Assembly: GCA_030549775.1 (NCBI GenBank)
Contig: CM060175.1
Span: 81,762,245-81,826,244, forward strand
Reading direction: 5' to 3'
DNA from: Tamarix chinensis
Taxonomy: Eukaryota > Streptophyta > Magnoliopsida > Caryophyllales > Tamaricaceae
DNA length: 64,000 nucleotides
In this document: one piece after another, positions 1 to 12,960 of the stretch
Layout of the letters: each line of letters opens with the position of its first letter
Numbering within the stretch: the first letter of the stretch is position 1
Translations under genes and position numbers: made by a program
Notes under the pieces: generated by a model
What the model saw: only the letters and a program-made list of their open reading frames with translations
Databases searched by the model: none
What the model was told of the DNA's origin: nothing

Positions 1-3000
1 TGTGGGGTCCAGCTAGATTTTGAATCCACGTTATCATTATATATTAATATTAATTTTTTTTTGTTTTTTGTATTTATTTAGAATACACTCACCATTAAAA
101 ATCAATGCATCCTTAATTTCTTATATTTTGAAAAGATTTTTATCTTAAGTTTATGGGTTTTATAATTAACAATAAAAAAAATTATTTTTTTTTGCCAAAA
201 GATCATACATTCATCAATACACCATTCATTTTGTCTCATTTTTTTTTTAAAAAGGGAGAATTGTAAATAGAAAAATATGTAATAACATAACATATTTCAA
301 ATATTTAAATTTACCAATATATGTATAAGGAAGTGTATTTTGAATTCCCTAGAATTTGTAATAATAATACTGATGAATATGGTAACTACTAAAACAAAAT
401 ATTTAAATGTGACCAACTGTTGCTAACGGGATTCATTCTTGGTTCTCCTACGTATATATATAGAAGAGTAGCCCACCATTTCACCGTAAAAGTTTGTGAC
501 AAACAGCAAACATTACTAAAATTTAGAGTATAATCCTTTCTAAAAATCTGCACGTAATTGATACAAAATGGCAGGAAAAAGAAAATCGAATCCATAACCC
601 TCTACCAAAATTCATCCTACAATTACCGCATCCAAACAAATTCTAAAGGATAAAAAGATTTGGAGCTCAAAGAATCCTAAGAACCCCTAGTTTAGATGTA
701 AGTCCCGGGGCTCCAAAAGAGACACCAACGCATCAATTCCTTCTTACCCCAAACATTGGGCGCTCATTATACCCAAAAAGAAATATTTATTTTCTTTTAC
801 CCAACGGAGACAGGTGTATCTAGAAATAAAGCACCACTTTATCTATGTTCTGCACTAATATATTTTTAAATAAATTTGTTAGTAATAATAATATTTACAC
901 AAATTACAATGTTAATAATAATAATAATAACCTCTATTAATAAACAAATTGATTTCAATAATATTTATTAATTGCTAAAAATTAATTATAATTACATGAA
1001 TCTATTTTTATTATTTAAAAAAGTTTGTAAATAATTAAAAAATAAACATAATTGCATGGAGTAAAAATATTATTGATCATTTAAACATTATTATTTATTA
1101 TTAGTATTATAACTAATTTGTTATACTACATATTTTTTTGTTGATGTACGTATGAAAATAAAGTTATTTTATTAAAATTTAAATACGATAGCAAAAAATT
1201 AATTGTAAATAAATGTAATTAATAATATTAATTAATATTAATATTCAATAACAATTATATTATTAAATATAATGTTTTGTAACTAATAATACGATAATTT
1301 ACTTCCTTTGCAGTGTAACATTTATTAGTAATTAACATTTTAAAAGTAATGATGAAATAATAAAACGGTTATATATATATATATATTAGATAGAATATAA
1401 ATTAAAAATAATGATCAATGATGAAGACGTGTAAAATAAATGGCTACTCAACCTATCTACCTGTGTTTTTCCAAGAAAAAAGTAACACGCTGTTAGTGGA
1501 ACGAAGTTCGATAATGATATAAGCCCTGGACGATATTTACCTTTAACAGTACTCAAAAGTCAACTTTTTCTCCATCACCGGCTACCGTCGGTCGGTCATC
1601 TTACATTGTATTTGGTTTCCAGACAGATATCGAATGCAGAGGCTCCTTTCCCCACCGACAATAAATAAGAAAGACACATGTTCATTGAAAAAGGGTATAA
1701 TTCTTTAACACCTGCATTTGCATGCCACCCTTTTAGTTATGAACTTTTCAAAATATTCTTCTTTGTTAATTTTTTTTTTTTACTTTTTTGTATTAGCGGT
1801 GGAATTTCCTAATCAATTAAGCTATTTATTGAAGGATTTTTTTTTATAATTGAAAATCTCATATGATTTTCCTAGATATCATATCAACTTAAAATAATTT
1901 ACAAAAAATTAATTTCAGATCTTGTAGGCCGAAACTATTTAGCCAAGCTTTTACCAAAAACGATAGTATTGAGTGTCAGGTGCACTTAATTTTATATTAT
2001 ATTTGTATATTTTCAATACAATAATAAAGCTGAGGTTTTATGGTAAGTGAAAAAGAAACTTATTTTCTCCCTTTACCAACAACCAGCTATCTGAATTTTT
2101 AAAAAAATTTATTCTTAGATAAAATTTTGATTATTTTTTTTTCTTGTTTAATTTTTCATCTATGTTTAAATAAGCTTAGTTTATTTTAGTGTATGGTTTA
2201 TTAGAAAAAGACGTAGGTTTAAGGTTTACTATTTGTATTGATTAGTTAGACAGTAGAATTTATGTGATAATTTCAGCTAAAAGAAATTAAGTTATTAGCA
2301 TCAAGTATGTTGCTACTACCACTATGGTGCGAATTGCCGATTATACATGTCATTGCATAGAAATATTTAAAACAAAGAAAGATATGAATACTCTATTTAT
2401 TTTATAAAGAATATAAATAAAATTAGAGTTATCTACAATATTTTTTTTAAGTTATTGACCGAAGAAAAATATTAAAAGAAGAAAGTTAATAGTTTTTCAT
2501 GGTTTTTTTAGACTAACTAAAATAGACTATATATATATATACACACACGTTGTTAGTTATTTTAGTTCATAAAGCTTTATCAATTTAAAATGATCAATTG
2601 AAAGATGATATTTTATAAGATTAATAAAAAAAATTGAAACTAAATATAACCATAACTCGTTAATTAAACACTAATTCTAATTATTATCAAATATTAACTT
2701 AGATATTTGAAAGAGGTGAAAAGATATTGTCATTAATTTCGAGTACATATAAAATAATTATACTAAAGATGTGTTCATTATAACTCAAAACAAATGGATG
2801 CCTTCATATGGGGCCGAGCCTTTCAAAAATATTTATTTATTCATATGGTCTCGCTTTTTATTGTAATAATTTCAACTAAAATATGATATTTTTGATAATT
2901 TATGACAAATATAATAATACATAGCAATTTTAGTTGATGTTATTTAGCTCCTAAATTTAACAACCATCCTCAGAAGATCTTCTAAGATTACTTGAAATTT

Positions 3001-3955
3001 AAACCCCCCCCCCACCTCTCATGTTTTACCTTCTTACATCCATGTACACGACAGCGTGCTGCAAGAAAGAAAGACATGAAAACATGGGATCCGGTCCATA
3101 TTTTCAATTATTACTACTACTACTACGTGTTACCTATAACTAATAAGCTATAAAGACGCCATTGCACCATACTCATTGGACATGAGAACAAGGAAACAAC
3201 GAAACTTTCATACTTAGCTAAGGTATACCTCAACTCATATCAGATCAAACAATTCTAATAAGAAAAAAGAAAATACGCTATTGAGTCGTATGTTCGATTT
3301 CGGCCCACTTCCAGTTATCAAACACATAGCCCGTGTTATCAAGACATATGTCCTAATTTATTTATTTCATAATGTCCTGCTGATAGGAAAGTGTATGTCC
3401 TAAGGATGAGGATTTCACCTTTTAAGAAAAAATTAGAAAACTTCCTAGAACATAGGATCCCTTACCTAACTAGACTAGCCAACTAATGTGATTAGGAATG
3501 AAATAACAAACTAGCCCTAACGTTTGGAGCTGGACCGAGTAGATGCACGGAGCAATGGTAATCTTAAGGTTGGTACAACAAATCGAAGATATATATATAT
3601 TTATTTATTATTTTAGCAAACAAAATTACCATAAAAATACAAATACATAATCAACATAAAAAGAATACTTAAAATCCACAATAATACACAAAGTTTCTTT
3701 AGAAATAGATTATCATATAATGGTAAAGATAATCACCCTAAGCGGACACAACTACTCTAAAATATAATAAAATTTTACCACCAAAAAAATTAAAAAATAA
3801 GCATTTTTTTATCAGAAATATATCAATATGTGTATAAATAAAAATATCACGATCACTATGGTATAATTTTTTATTTATTTGATAATCTAAATTAAAAGTA
3901 AATTAGCTTAAGAATTACTAAAAAAAACTAATAATTTGCCGCCCTAATCAAAAAG
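1..3955. other. AT-rich intergenic DNA, no gene seen
   Basis: Both strands were read. There are only short, low-complexity reading frames, many A/T runs and a short TA microsatellite near 1368-1387. A run of ten C at 3004-3013 is the only strongly GC-biased spot. No protein family, tRNA or transposon terminus was recognised. It may contain old unrecognised transposon remnants. Confidence 0.6.
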
Positions 3956-3959
3956 GTTG

Positions 3960-4720
3960 CCCGCCTGAACTGTCTCGCCTACGTGAGGCTACCGCATCTT
4001 ATTTCATCAGTAAGTTGGTGATGCAGCGACTACAGAGATGGATAGTTCCATTGAGTGAACAATGGACACTCCTGATTAAGATATCTGAGAACATCGCTCC
4101 AGATTAAGGAATGCTGAGGTAAGGAGGTACTGTTTCTTTCGTTAATGACTGCTTACCGACTCATTACCGCTCAATAGGTTATACAGAGGTCTGGTAGATG
4201 AATAGTGGCCTCCAGTTGGAACATCTACCAAACAAAAAGTATACAGCAAATAAGAAAAATCCCTAACACACAAATGGAGCGACATTCACCTAAACAACAG
4301 AAACATAAAAGATTCCTACTGCTACCCTTACTAATTAGCTACGAATGGGTGCCCATATCAGAAGATTCGGAACAGACCAAGAAAATCCGTTCAATAGAAA
4401 AGGCATTATACGTCATTGATGATTGATCGACGGGTTCCTCCATCATCAGTCAGAAATTCAGAATGCCGTAGACTTGATTACAACTCCGAAAAGGATAAAT
4501 TCTAATGCAAGTAAAAAATCACACCAACCTCACAAATGATACTGCGTATACCTACCGGCTTCTTCAGGTATTCTCGGATGCACTCAAGTATTCTTATGAG
4601 ATACAACAGCTTATGGAGTTGGGTCAGACAAATGATGGAAACCTTCCAGGAGCCATTTATCTGAACTACGAGACTCTAGATCACATAAGAAGAAAGCGCA
4701 AATCATCCTTAGGATAATAA
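3960..4720 (+). pseudogene. unrecognised, possibly decayed coding remnant
   Basis: Base composition becomes balanced here compared with the AT-rich flanks, and plus-strand frames carry coherent protein-like stretches in pieces. One stretch (about 3980-4107) contains the segment LVMQRLQRWIVPLSEQW and ends at a stop. A second, at 4505-4717, has a true ATG and reads 70 residues, including ALKYSYEIQQLMELG, ending in a basic tail. The pieces lie in different frames separated by stops, as expected of a dead gene, a set of exons with unseen introns, or an expired transposon. I do not recognise the family and assign no function. The minus strand has more stops in the same interval, which is the main reason for preferring plus. 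Confidence 0.3.
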
Positions 4721-6769
4721 AAGAGAAACTCAGCTTCTCCCTTGACCATTTTTGCCAGTCTCACTTGCACTACTAATATACCAATTCTTAATCAGCTAAT
4801 AGCTCAGCAGTTACTAACAGCTCTGATCAGCCAACACAATCTTATTAATAAGCACAAAAACCTGCAACTGCAATAAATCCAACCACACCCCTACAATGAA
4901 AAAGAAGACATATTTTATGTAAATCACACTAAAGAAAACGAGTTCATATAGAATATGAATAATGAAATTTAACGAGCAATAAGAGACCCTACCATAACCT
5001 AAACACTTAAAGAGCATACTCAAGCAGCAAGAAATCTAAGATGATTGGTCCAAGTTACAGCTGCCCATTTGTGACACAAAACTCACCACCATGGTGGTCA
5101 TCAATTACGGAAAACTAAACAGAAGGTCTTTACAGCCGTAAAGAGAGAGTGGGAGAAGGAGGGAGGAGGTTGTATATTACAGGGATCACATGCATCAACC
5201 CTAAGGATGGGATCTCAAAGTTTCTACTTCTCTCCCTATCCGACTTGCTTTTACCTCTTTCAAGATACTTCAATTTAAGAACCACCAAATTGGAAATGCA
5301 TAAACATTTACAGTCATGTGGGGCCATAGAATGAATCGCCACCTAAATAGAAAATTGTCGCCATTTGGGACAAATTGTAATAAATCATCATCTATTACTC
5401 TTAAAGTGGGCTACCTAGCAAAAGAAATCTCTGATTTCAGAAGCTATATCTGCTGGTTAGGTTACATGGAAGACTCGAAAGTTCCAGCAACTAGGGAGGA
5501 TAATTACTCCAACATTAAAATCTTTTAAACTTGAAATCGCAATAGCACAAGAGTGACAAGATAACATTCCCCAAAATACGAAAAATTCAAAGAAACTACA
5601 GCAAACCCAAAAATAGAAGGACAAGAAAATATAAGATGTAGTATGCAATTGAGACAAAACAAAGAAAGAGAAAAAAAAAAAAGAGTAGTAAGCTAAGAGA
5701 ACCAATGAAAAAAAAAAAAAAGTCGACTCTAAACATGAGCTATATAATATTTGTCTTTTTAACAAGTGTGCATCGACACTTTTCAAGAAAATGATTTCTT
5801 ACCTAAAATAGTATAATTAGTGCCTTGAATACAAACATACAAGTTGATTTTTTGCATTAAATGTTAGCTTTTTAATTTTATTTATAGACATCTTAAACAA
5901 GTGTACTTAGGCACTGGGCCTAATCAGAGATACACACCTTATGAATACAACTAAAGCACTGATAATGTTCACATTCCAGCATGACCCCGATTTAATATAA
6001 AGTAAATGTCAATCTCCGGCTGGTGAATAATATCAGAACCGCACACAGTGAAGATCCAGCTGCTCTCAAATCAGTGATCTCCAGGCCATAAATGATGAAC
6101 AAAACAAACCATAGCAAATACAAAATCCAAACCAAGACTCAATCGCACTAGGTAATGTTAGCTATAAGGATCCATCATAGGCCCATTATTTCTTCCTGCT
6201 GCTAATCAACCAGCTCGTGAGAGACTGCAATGAAATTTATATTGACATGTAAACAACCAAAATCTAATCAACTCTAATCATAACTTGGACACTTGGTGTA
6301 TCCACCTGTATGCAAAATAGTGTGTCAAACATGATGCACAGAGATGTTATCCCTCTCAAAAACAGTGCAGCCTCTCATCTAAAATTTTCCATGACCCAAG
6401 CAAAGTAATTGGGAACAGAACAGAGGCATACACATACATTCTTTCCAACCAGGAACGGAAGCAGCTTAGGCGAGAGCAGCAAATTAAAGCCACCTTATGC
6501 ACATTATTGAACATATCAGTAACCAGGCATTTACCCTAAGAACACCACTCATCGCCCCCTGCTCACAAGAACACCCTAAGAAAAGACTTTTCATTATGTT
6601 TATTTTAGCCTCACAACAGTAGTGTCGGTGCACATCTCTTTAGTCCAACATAAGGGACCAGTGAGGTCCATAATTTAGTATTGGATTACATGCCCACTAA
6701 ACGAAAGCCTACCATTTTCTTTATGTATGCATATTAACTTTAGGAAAGAGGATCTACAACAGGCAATAA

Positions 6770-6905
6770 AACCGCGGTTGTGATTGCCGTCACAGTCCCA
6801 ATGTCGCAGTATTGGAATGTCGTAAAGAATTTTATACGTCGTGGCATGAATTTTCATTATTTTTCACAACAAATATCTTGGCAATATATGTGTGAAATTT
6901 TTTCC
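6770..6905 (+). repeat. diverged dispersed repeat, copy 1
   Basis: The order of motifs here (GCGGTTGTG, GTCACAGT, CAGTATTGGA, ATTTTATACGT, TTTTTCACAACAAATAT) is repeated in the same order and orientation at 7691-7820 with many substitutions and small indels. This suggests two old copies of one short non-coding repeat. The family is not identified. Confidence 0.45.
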
Positions 6906-7690
6906 CTATCTCGTTTTACCAAGATAGCATATCAGGACCCTCAAAATCTGATACATGTCAGCTGACACACACAACATCTCGGCAGATAATTTTTTTGCAT
7001 GATCTACAAAGCATAGTTGCAGCCCAATATAAAAACCAGGTCAAATAAGATCTTGGACTATAAACTCAGAAACATACGAGAAACAATCAGCATGGAGAGG
7101 GAGTTTACATGAAACCCTAATTTTTTTTATTTGTACTCCATTTCTCTTTATCTCGTTTGGATTCTGGATTCTGGTACATGGTAAGAATGACTGATGTAAA
7201 TGAAGAATTTGAATCTGGATTGCTTAGCTCAGCCAATTGACTTATACAAAGTTGGGACAAGTTAGCCAAGTATTAATGACTCGTGTTTTTAGGCCAGCTA
7301 AGAGTAATCAAGTTAGGCATTTGGTTCAATTCGTTCATGGAGACATCTTAAGGGAAAACCAAGACAAAAAATTCATTCATCCTCATAGATCAGGGATGAA
7401 TACAGCAGGTTAGTTTCAGATCAGGATAGTAATGATTCATGTTGGTTTGGGTAATTCCAAGTGTTCAAATCAGGGCAGGTTTCGGTTGGAGTCCCCCTGG
7501 GTCTATGGTACAAGTCAACTTGGTTCAAGTTAACTTTGTCACCAGGTTATTTTAGAGGATGAATCACATTCGGTACATAGTCACCTAGGTAGAGGTACAT
7601 CTTGGGTCTAGCAATGAAGAATATAACGACATACATCTTGTGAATCTAGTATGGTACAAGGGAGCCATACCCAAGCAATGAAATCACGGT

Positions 7691-7820
7691 CGAGGTTGCG
7701 GTCCAATTGCGGTTGTGGTGTCACGGTATTGGAGTATTATGAATGATATTTTATATGTTGCAATTGTCGTGTCATAATTTTTTATTTGTTTTCACAATAA
7801 ATATTAGCAAATACCAATAA
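7691..7820 (+). repeat. diverged dispersed repeat, copy 2
   Basis: This is the second copy of the repeat at 6770-6905 (GCGGTTGTGGTGTCACGGTA, ATTTTATATGTTG, TTTTCACAATAAATATTAGC). It continues into a stretch with several variants of AATATCGGTAA/AATATCAGCAA up to about 7870, a small internal tandem. Confidence 0.45.
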
Positions 7821-8345
7821 ATATCGGTAACTATCAGTAAAATATCAGCAAATATCGATCAATAACCAATATATTGCTGATAAATACTTGAAATTCTAAA
7901 TCCGTGATGTATCGCTAATTTTGCGAATCTGCTCACCCAAAATCTAATAACTATCGCCCAATATTACGTATCAAGACCGATATTTAATTGTATGGCCATA
8001 ACTCTTCAAAGAGCTGCCAGCTCAAGAAAATCATTGCAAGTTTTAGTTTTACAAGCCATCGAAAGGCATCACACTCAAGAAAGATAATGAGATTACATTT
8101 GGTGACTAAGTCTTTTAGGCTCAAAATCTCACAAGTTCCTAACAAAAACATGCCAATCTCTCAATTTTTATTTTTATTTTTTTGCTAATCTTTTAAGTTA
8201 CAATGACTAGGCTAACATGCCCTTATTAAACAGCCCGTCATAGTAATTTTATTTAAGTCTTGATTGGGAATGAATATTTGAATGGATAGAGACTAATTTG
8301 TTAAGGTACATTGCTTAAAATATTTCACTAGGGATATAGAGATAG

Positions 8346-8460
8346 TTTTCCACTTTCTCTCAGCCAAAGAACTACCAATTGGTTGAGATGAAACATCAAT
8401 TGAAATCTCATCCAATCAAGAGTTTCCCACGTTCTCTCAGCCAAAGAACTACCACTTGAT
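8346..8460 (+). repeat. local direct duplication
   Basis: The segment CTCTCAGCCAAAGAACTACC occurs twice, about 76 bp apart, each time preceded by a TTTCCAC/TTTCCCAC variant and followed by a variant of AATTGGTTGA/ACTTGATTGA. It is a short, slightly diverged tandem duplication in non-coding DNA. Confidence 0.6.
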
Positions 8461-9508
8461 TGACCATCATTCAGGTGGAAAATAGCATATTCATATTGGT
8501 CATAAAGAATTTCAATTCAGCAGTGCTATCACCAAAATTTCAAGCCCCTGCACCATAATCATCACTTCTATGTCTTAATGTGGTTCCTTTCTAGGACTGT
8601 TTGCATATAGCTCATATCATAAAATTGAAGGTGTAAAGCAAATTCTAAGCAATATATAGTTACATATATGGTTTCCCATCTTAATGCTAAGATTCCTTCC
8701 ATTTTAAGTTAACTCGATATATTTTCATCCCCTGATGTCATTTAGTTGTCCAAGTCATAGGTCTTTTCTCTCATATATACCTCCAACTTTAGGACCCTTG
8801 CTATCAATAAAACTAATTAAAAGAAAATCAGTTTTTGTGGCAGCAAATACATTTTAAACCTCATTGCGTAACAAGTCATCATGCACAGTTTCAGCCACCA
8901 TTCTACCTAAGGCTTAGACAAGTGCGTCTCCACTTTTAACTTTTCGTACTTTCAAGATAATGTGATGCAAATGCTATTATTTCCAATCCTAACAGGTTGG
9001 GATCAAGTGACCCAACTACAGAACCCCAAATCTGTTACATAACTACACAACAGAACCATCATTGATCCCAGTTCCCGAACAAAAATTATGGAACACCCAC
9101 AAGCCATGCTGGGAAACTAGGAGATTCGCTCATTACAAGCATGCCAATCCATCGATCAATCCATACCAAACAGGTGAACCTACATAGTAGCTATGATACA
9201 AAATGTATTACTAGCATAATACCAAAAGAACACGCTAAAAGACATCAACACAATAACATGAGCTAAAAACATCAATTTCAACAATGAACCCCACAAAAAT
9301 TGATGCTTTGCAATTTGCTAGTAAATTACTGCGCCAGGGCTTAAGATTGTTTCAACAGAAGTCAAAAGAAAATATTATCATCACTACAACCCCAAGATAT
9401 AGACACCAAAAAAAAAAAAAAAAAACAGAAATTATCGAGTAACCTCAAGAATTCCATTGATGCCAAGAGAATGAGAGAAAATCAAGTAATTTATCTGGAA
9501 GAGTAGGT

Positions 9509-9808
9509 TCACTCGGAGCCATTTTGTTCAGCTTCGAGGCGCTCGAGCGCCTTCTGATGGGCCCAAGTCTCGATTGTAAGATCGGGCTTGGCATTCAGTC
9601 CCACTCCAAGGATGACAATGGTGAGAAAGCTGGTGACATAGCAGGGAAGCTCCCAGTCTTCCCACTTGCGGGACTGGCCCGGCGGTGGCGGAGTCCGGTT
9701 GAACAGGTAGCCGTTAGGTCGCTCCTGATGGCCCGGACTAGTCCATCGGCTCACCCCATCTGCTCCACCTCTGGTTCGAAGACTTGGGATCAGGCGGCTA
9801 CGTAGCAT
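9509..9808 (-). CDS. NDUFB11: complex I ESSS subunit (NDUFB11-like), mitochondrial
   Basis: Accessory subunit of the membrane arm of mitochondrial NADH:ubiquinone oxidoreductase (complex I), the plant ESSS protein. The reading frame gives 99 residues from the first in-frame ATG (9808); an in-frame stop lies a short way upstream, so an N-terminal extension is unlikely unless spliced. Diagnostic plant-family blocks are visible: the basic N-terminus with RGGADGVSRW (residues 13-22), the RTPPPPGQSRKWEDWELPCY block (38-57), one hydrophobic helix at about 58-72 (SFLTIVILGVGLNAKP) and the C-terminal acidic WAHQKALERLEAEQ. The basic, acid-poor start fits mitochondrial import. The gene stands alone; nothing in an operon sense applies. 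A 16-codon upstream ORF overlaps the start (see separate entry). I see no frameshift or missing conserved block, so it looks functional. Identification rests on recognised family sequence; the exact UTR ends are unknown. Confidence 0.92.
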   Translation of the reverse strand: MLRSRLIPSLRTRGGADGVSRWTSPGHQERPNGYLFNRTPPPPGQSRKWEDWELPCYVTSFLTIVILGVGLNAKPDLTIETWAHQKALERLEAEQNGSE

Positions 9809-9848
9809 ACCGGCCGCTGACGCCAAGGGGTTTCGGGGACGTCAACAT
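9798..9848 (-). promoter_or_regulatory. 16-codon uORF overlapping the complex I start codon
   Basis: On the minus strand an ATG at 9848 opens a 16-codon frame ending in TAG at 9800-9798. This is a different frame from the main CDS, whose ATG is at 9808-9806. The uORF therefore terminates just inside the main coding region. If the mRNA starts upstream of 9848, scanning ribosomes would meet this ATG first, so it could lower translation. Its use is inference; the transcription start is not known. Confidence 0.45.
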
Positions 9849-9849
9849 G

Positions 9850-11555
9850 GTTTTCTCTCGATCCCAGACTCCCAGTGTGTCTGTTTCAGAAAGACGGAGA
9901 GTGAGAGGAAGCGCTGGACAGTGGAAATCTGGTTTTTAGGAATTCTCCGTTTGGTAAATAAATAAATAAAAATAGTGCCTCTATTTGGTAATTTGAGTGT
10001 TAAATGAATAATAGTTATGGATTTGAATTTTCATAATATTTTATTTGTTAAAAATATTTTTAATAATTTGTGATTAATGTAGGAATTATTTAATTTTTTG
10101 GTGGAAAATGATTGATCCAATCAATTCAAATAAATGATTAGGCTTGGAAATAAGTATATTGTCAATTAAAATCATTAGTAGTACAAAACCATTAAGAATT
10201 TTTTTATCTAACTTTTTAAAGTAAAAATCCTCCATTTCATTCCGAAGAAATAAGAAATGTTATAAAAGGAGTTTGAAAAATATTCTAGTTTAAGAAATAA
10301 GAATGCATGCCAAATAGCACAATTAAGTATGTGATGGATAACTTAATATACATCGACTTTTTAAGATTTAATTATTTTATTTATTTGGTAATATTTTACT
10401 TCATTTTTTAAAAAAGAAAAATAGATATAAATTTGAGTTTATTGAAAAAAAATGATAAACCAAAATAAAATAAAAATGTGAAATGCTTTAGATACCAAAC
10501 GATGTCTAGTTACTTATTGTACATTAGATTTACTAAAGTAAAGATATTGTAATTGTACAAGAAAAAAAAGAAGATATATCTTGGTTACCTAATTATAAGA
10601 GTCGTATGTTGTACTTTTATATATATCTATGCTTTATCATATGAAATCTTATCGTATTTAAAATAATAATATACTTGAAACAATATTATTTTTTAAAGAA
10701 TAATGATATTTCATCAACATATCTCATTTATGTCTTAAGTAATAATATTATTTTAATAACACGTATGATATGAAATGAATATATATTAAAAAAAATTAGA
10801 CCTTCTTTGTTTCAATAAAACTATATTCTTAAAATATATTTTTATTTGTTTATAGATGTAATTTTAATAAATTATATACTTATAATATTAATAAATAATA
10901 ATATTTAATAGTTCATAATATATATAATATAATATTAATATTAATAATAAGTGATACTAATCAGATGAAAGATTATCCAATCAATAAATAATAAATCAAT
11001 TCTATGTCATGATTTAAAATAATAATGTCAAGTGATAATGATTATTATTATTATTATTATTATCATAATTAATATGATTTATTATCATTTTCATTATTAC
11101 TATAATTACCATCACTAATTTATAATTTATAATTTTCATTGACATTAACATTTTATTAAATTAAACTAATAATAGGGCGGTGAGAACATATACAAAATAT
11201 GAACAAGTAAAATATCATTTGTTAATTAAGTCTAGAAAAAAATGTTACATTTAGCTTAACAAATGCTAAACTAGATTTTTGTCCTTTGAATACAAACGTA
11301 TTTGTATAGAACAAGCAAACACTAATAGTTGCTTCAATCCGAACTTGTCGATGCATTATCCATCATATGCATTGCTCCTACGCAAATTTATAATCGAATC
11401 CAAGAGCGCATATTCTTGTCTCATAACTCATCAATGAGTGGGAAACAGATGTAACTGCGAACTATCAGAAATTGAAAAGCAAACTAGGGATTGATGGACA
11501 TCCATGACCATGATTATATAAGCCATGTCATTGCTCATTCCATTTTACATAACTA
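9850..11555. other. AT-rich intergenic DNA
   Basis: The left end should hold the promoter and 5' UTR of the minus-strand complex I gene. The remainder is A/T-rich with an ATT microsatellite at about 11039-11063. No gene or clear transposon terminus was found. A possible MITE at about 9975-10322 was considered and not accepted. Confidence 0.5.
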
Positions 11556-11599
11556 ACCAATCATCTCAAACCAAGTATGAGTTGTGATAGTTGTTGTAG

Positions 11600-12200
11600 T
11601 GGAAGTTAACTTGGTGAACAACAGGAATATTGGATTTTGGACATAGGAGCTTTAAAGCATCTATGTGCTAGTAGAAAGGTGTTTAAGAAATTTGAGGATA
11701 CTGACTAGAGCAAGCTAGTCTACATGGGCAATCAAGCCACAACTGGAGTTCTTTGTAAGGGAAAGCTTCTACTAAAATTTTATTCTGAAAAGAAATTGTC
11801 ATTGAGTGATGTTTACTTTGTACCTTCCCTGTGTAGGAATTTAATTTCTAGTAGTTTGTTGATCAAAGCAAGCATGAAGCTCGTATTTGATGTTGGTAAG
11901 GTAGTCATAACTAAAAATGGGGTATTTGTCAGGAAAGGGTATCTAGCCAACTATTTGTACTGAACACTATTCTATTTGATTTAAATAAAATGAATTCTCC
12001 TGGTTCTACTCATTTTGTGTGCGTCTATTGACATTTGGCATGGTAAGTTAGGTCATGTGAACATAGCTTCCTCGAACAAGCTTAAAAGCTTGAAATTAAT
12101 TAATGTGGCGGACACTAACTATGAGAAATGTCCTATTTATGTGGAAGCTAAATTTACTAGAAAGTCATTTAAACATATCACGAATAGAAACAAATGAGCT
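11600..12200 (+). pseudogene. Copia protease and GAG-pre-integrase remnant
   Basis: The frame reads WILDIGALKHLC in place of the WILDSGAS-type aspartic protease motif, so the catalytic D-S/T-G triplet is altered to D-I-G. A 79-codon open stretch at 11724-11963 (MGNQATTGVLCKGK, LSDVYFVPSLCRNLIS, ITKNGVFVRKGYL) is the protease C-terminal half and linker. It ends at a stop; 12015-12197 then has WHGKLGHVN and YEKCPIYVEAK, the GAG-pre-integrase zinc region, in which the second Cys of the usual CxxC pair is Tyr. Stops and missing residues show it is non-functional. Confidence 0.85.
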
Positions 12201-12269
12201 ATTTGAATTACTCGATAGAGACTTAGAAGATTTGAGGAACTTCAAGATTTGAAGAGGTAAATGGTATCA

Positions 12270-12960
12270 TGTGATATTTATTAACGATTACTTGAGATAT
12301 GCTAAGGTTTACCTCCTTAGGTCGAAAGATGAGACCAAATATATGTTCTTAAAATCTAAAGTAGAAGTCGAGAACTAGTTAGACCATAAGATAAAGAGGC
12401 TTAGATCTGACAGGAGTGAAGAATATGGAACTAGCTTCCTAAAGGAATTTTGTGATAGTCATGGTATTATTCATGAGACTAATGACCTTTATACCCCGCA
12501 ATAGAATGTCATAACTAGAAGAAAATATATGATTCTTAAGAAAAATAATGAATGATATGTTTTTGAGTTCTGGTATGTCTAATCCTATATGGGGGGAGCT
12601 ATTTTGTATGCTTGTTATATTTTGAATTGTGTTCCTCAGAAAAAGCTAGATAAAACACTCTATGATATATGAAAAGGTTTTACACCTAGCCTTAAAAAAA
12701 TTTAAATTGTGGGAGTGTCTAGCTAAGGTTGGCTTACCTGATTTTAAAAAGACCAATGTGGGAATTTAAATGTTTGACTGTACTTTTATTGGTTATGCTT
12801 GGAATAGTATTGCTTATAGATTCTTATGATTAAGTAATCATTCTATTTGTGAATCTAGAAATGCATAGTTCTTTGAAAACATGTTTCCCATGAGAAAATA
12901 ATGCACGTGATATTACTATCTCTTCTAATGTAACTCTTACTCATTTGACTGAGTATTCTC
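12270..12960 (+). pseudogene. Copia integrase core remnant
   Basis: Recognisable pieces are FINDYLRYAKVYLLRSKDE (the FIDDYSRY-like block, with the usual catalytic Asp position reading Asn), KRLRSDRSEEYGTSFLKEF and HGIIHETNDLYTP, then a degraded stretch corresponding to the GMSNPIWGGAILYACYILN region. In-frame stops and frameshifts are frequent. It lies directly between the GAG-pre-integrase remnant and the reverse transcriptase remnant, as expected for Ty1/Copia order (PR-IN-RT-RH). Confidence 0.8.

Larger units (their letters stand above)
4721..9300. other. intergenic DNA downstream of the complex I gene
   Basis: No convincing gene is visible. The stretch holds two diverged copies of a dispersed repeat (6770-6905 and 7691-7820), a local duplication (8346-8460) and A-rich tracts. 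Short frames on both strands (for example 5149-5334 and 5457-5786) overlap each other, are low in complexity or hydrophobic by composition, and match nothing I know. The 3' UTR of the minus-strand gene at 9509-9808 should end somewhere in the right-hand part. Confidence 0.5.

Noticed and set aside
9809..9826. An upstream TTG-initiated extension of the complex I frame by six codons
   Set aside because: TTG is not a normal plant nuclear start. An in-frame TGA lies further upstream and the first ATG is at 9808, giving the 99-residue form.
9975..10322. Possible MITE with GTGC.CTATTTGG-like inverted ends
   Set aside because: The terminal similarity is only about 12 imperfect bases and no convincing target duplication was found.
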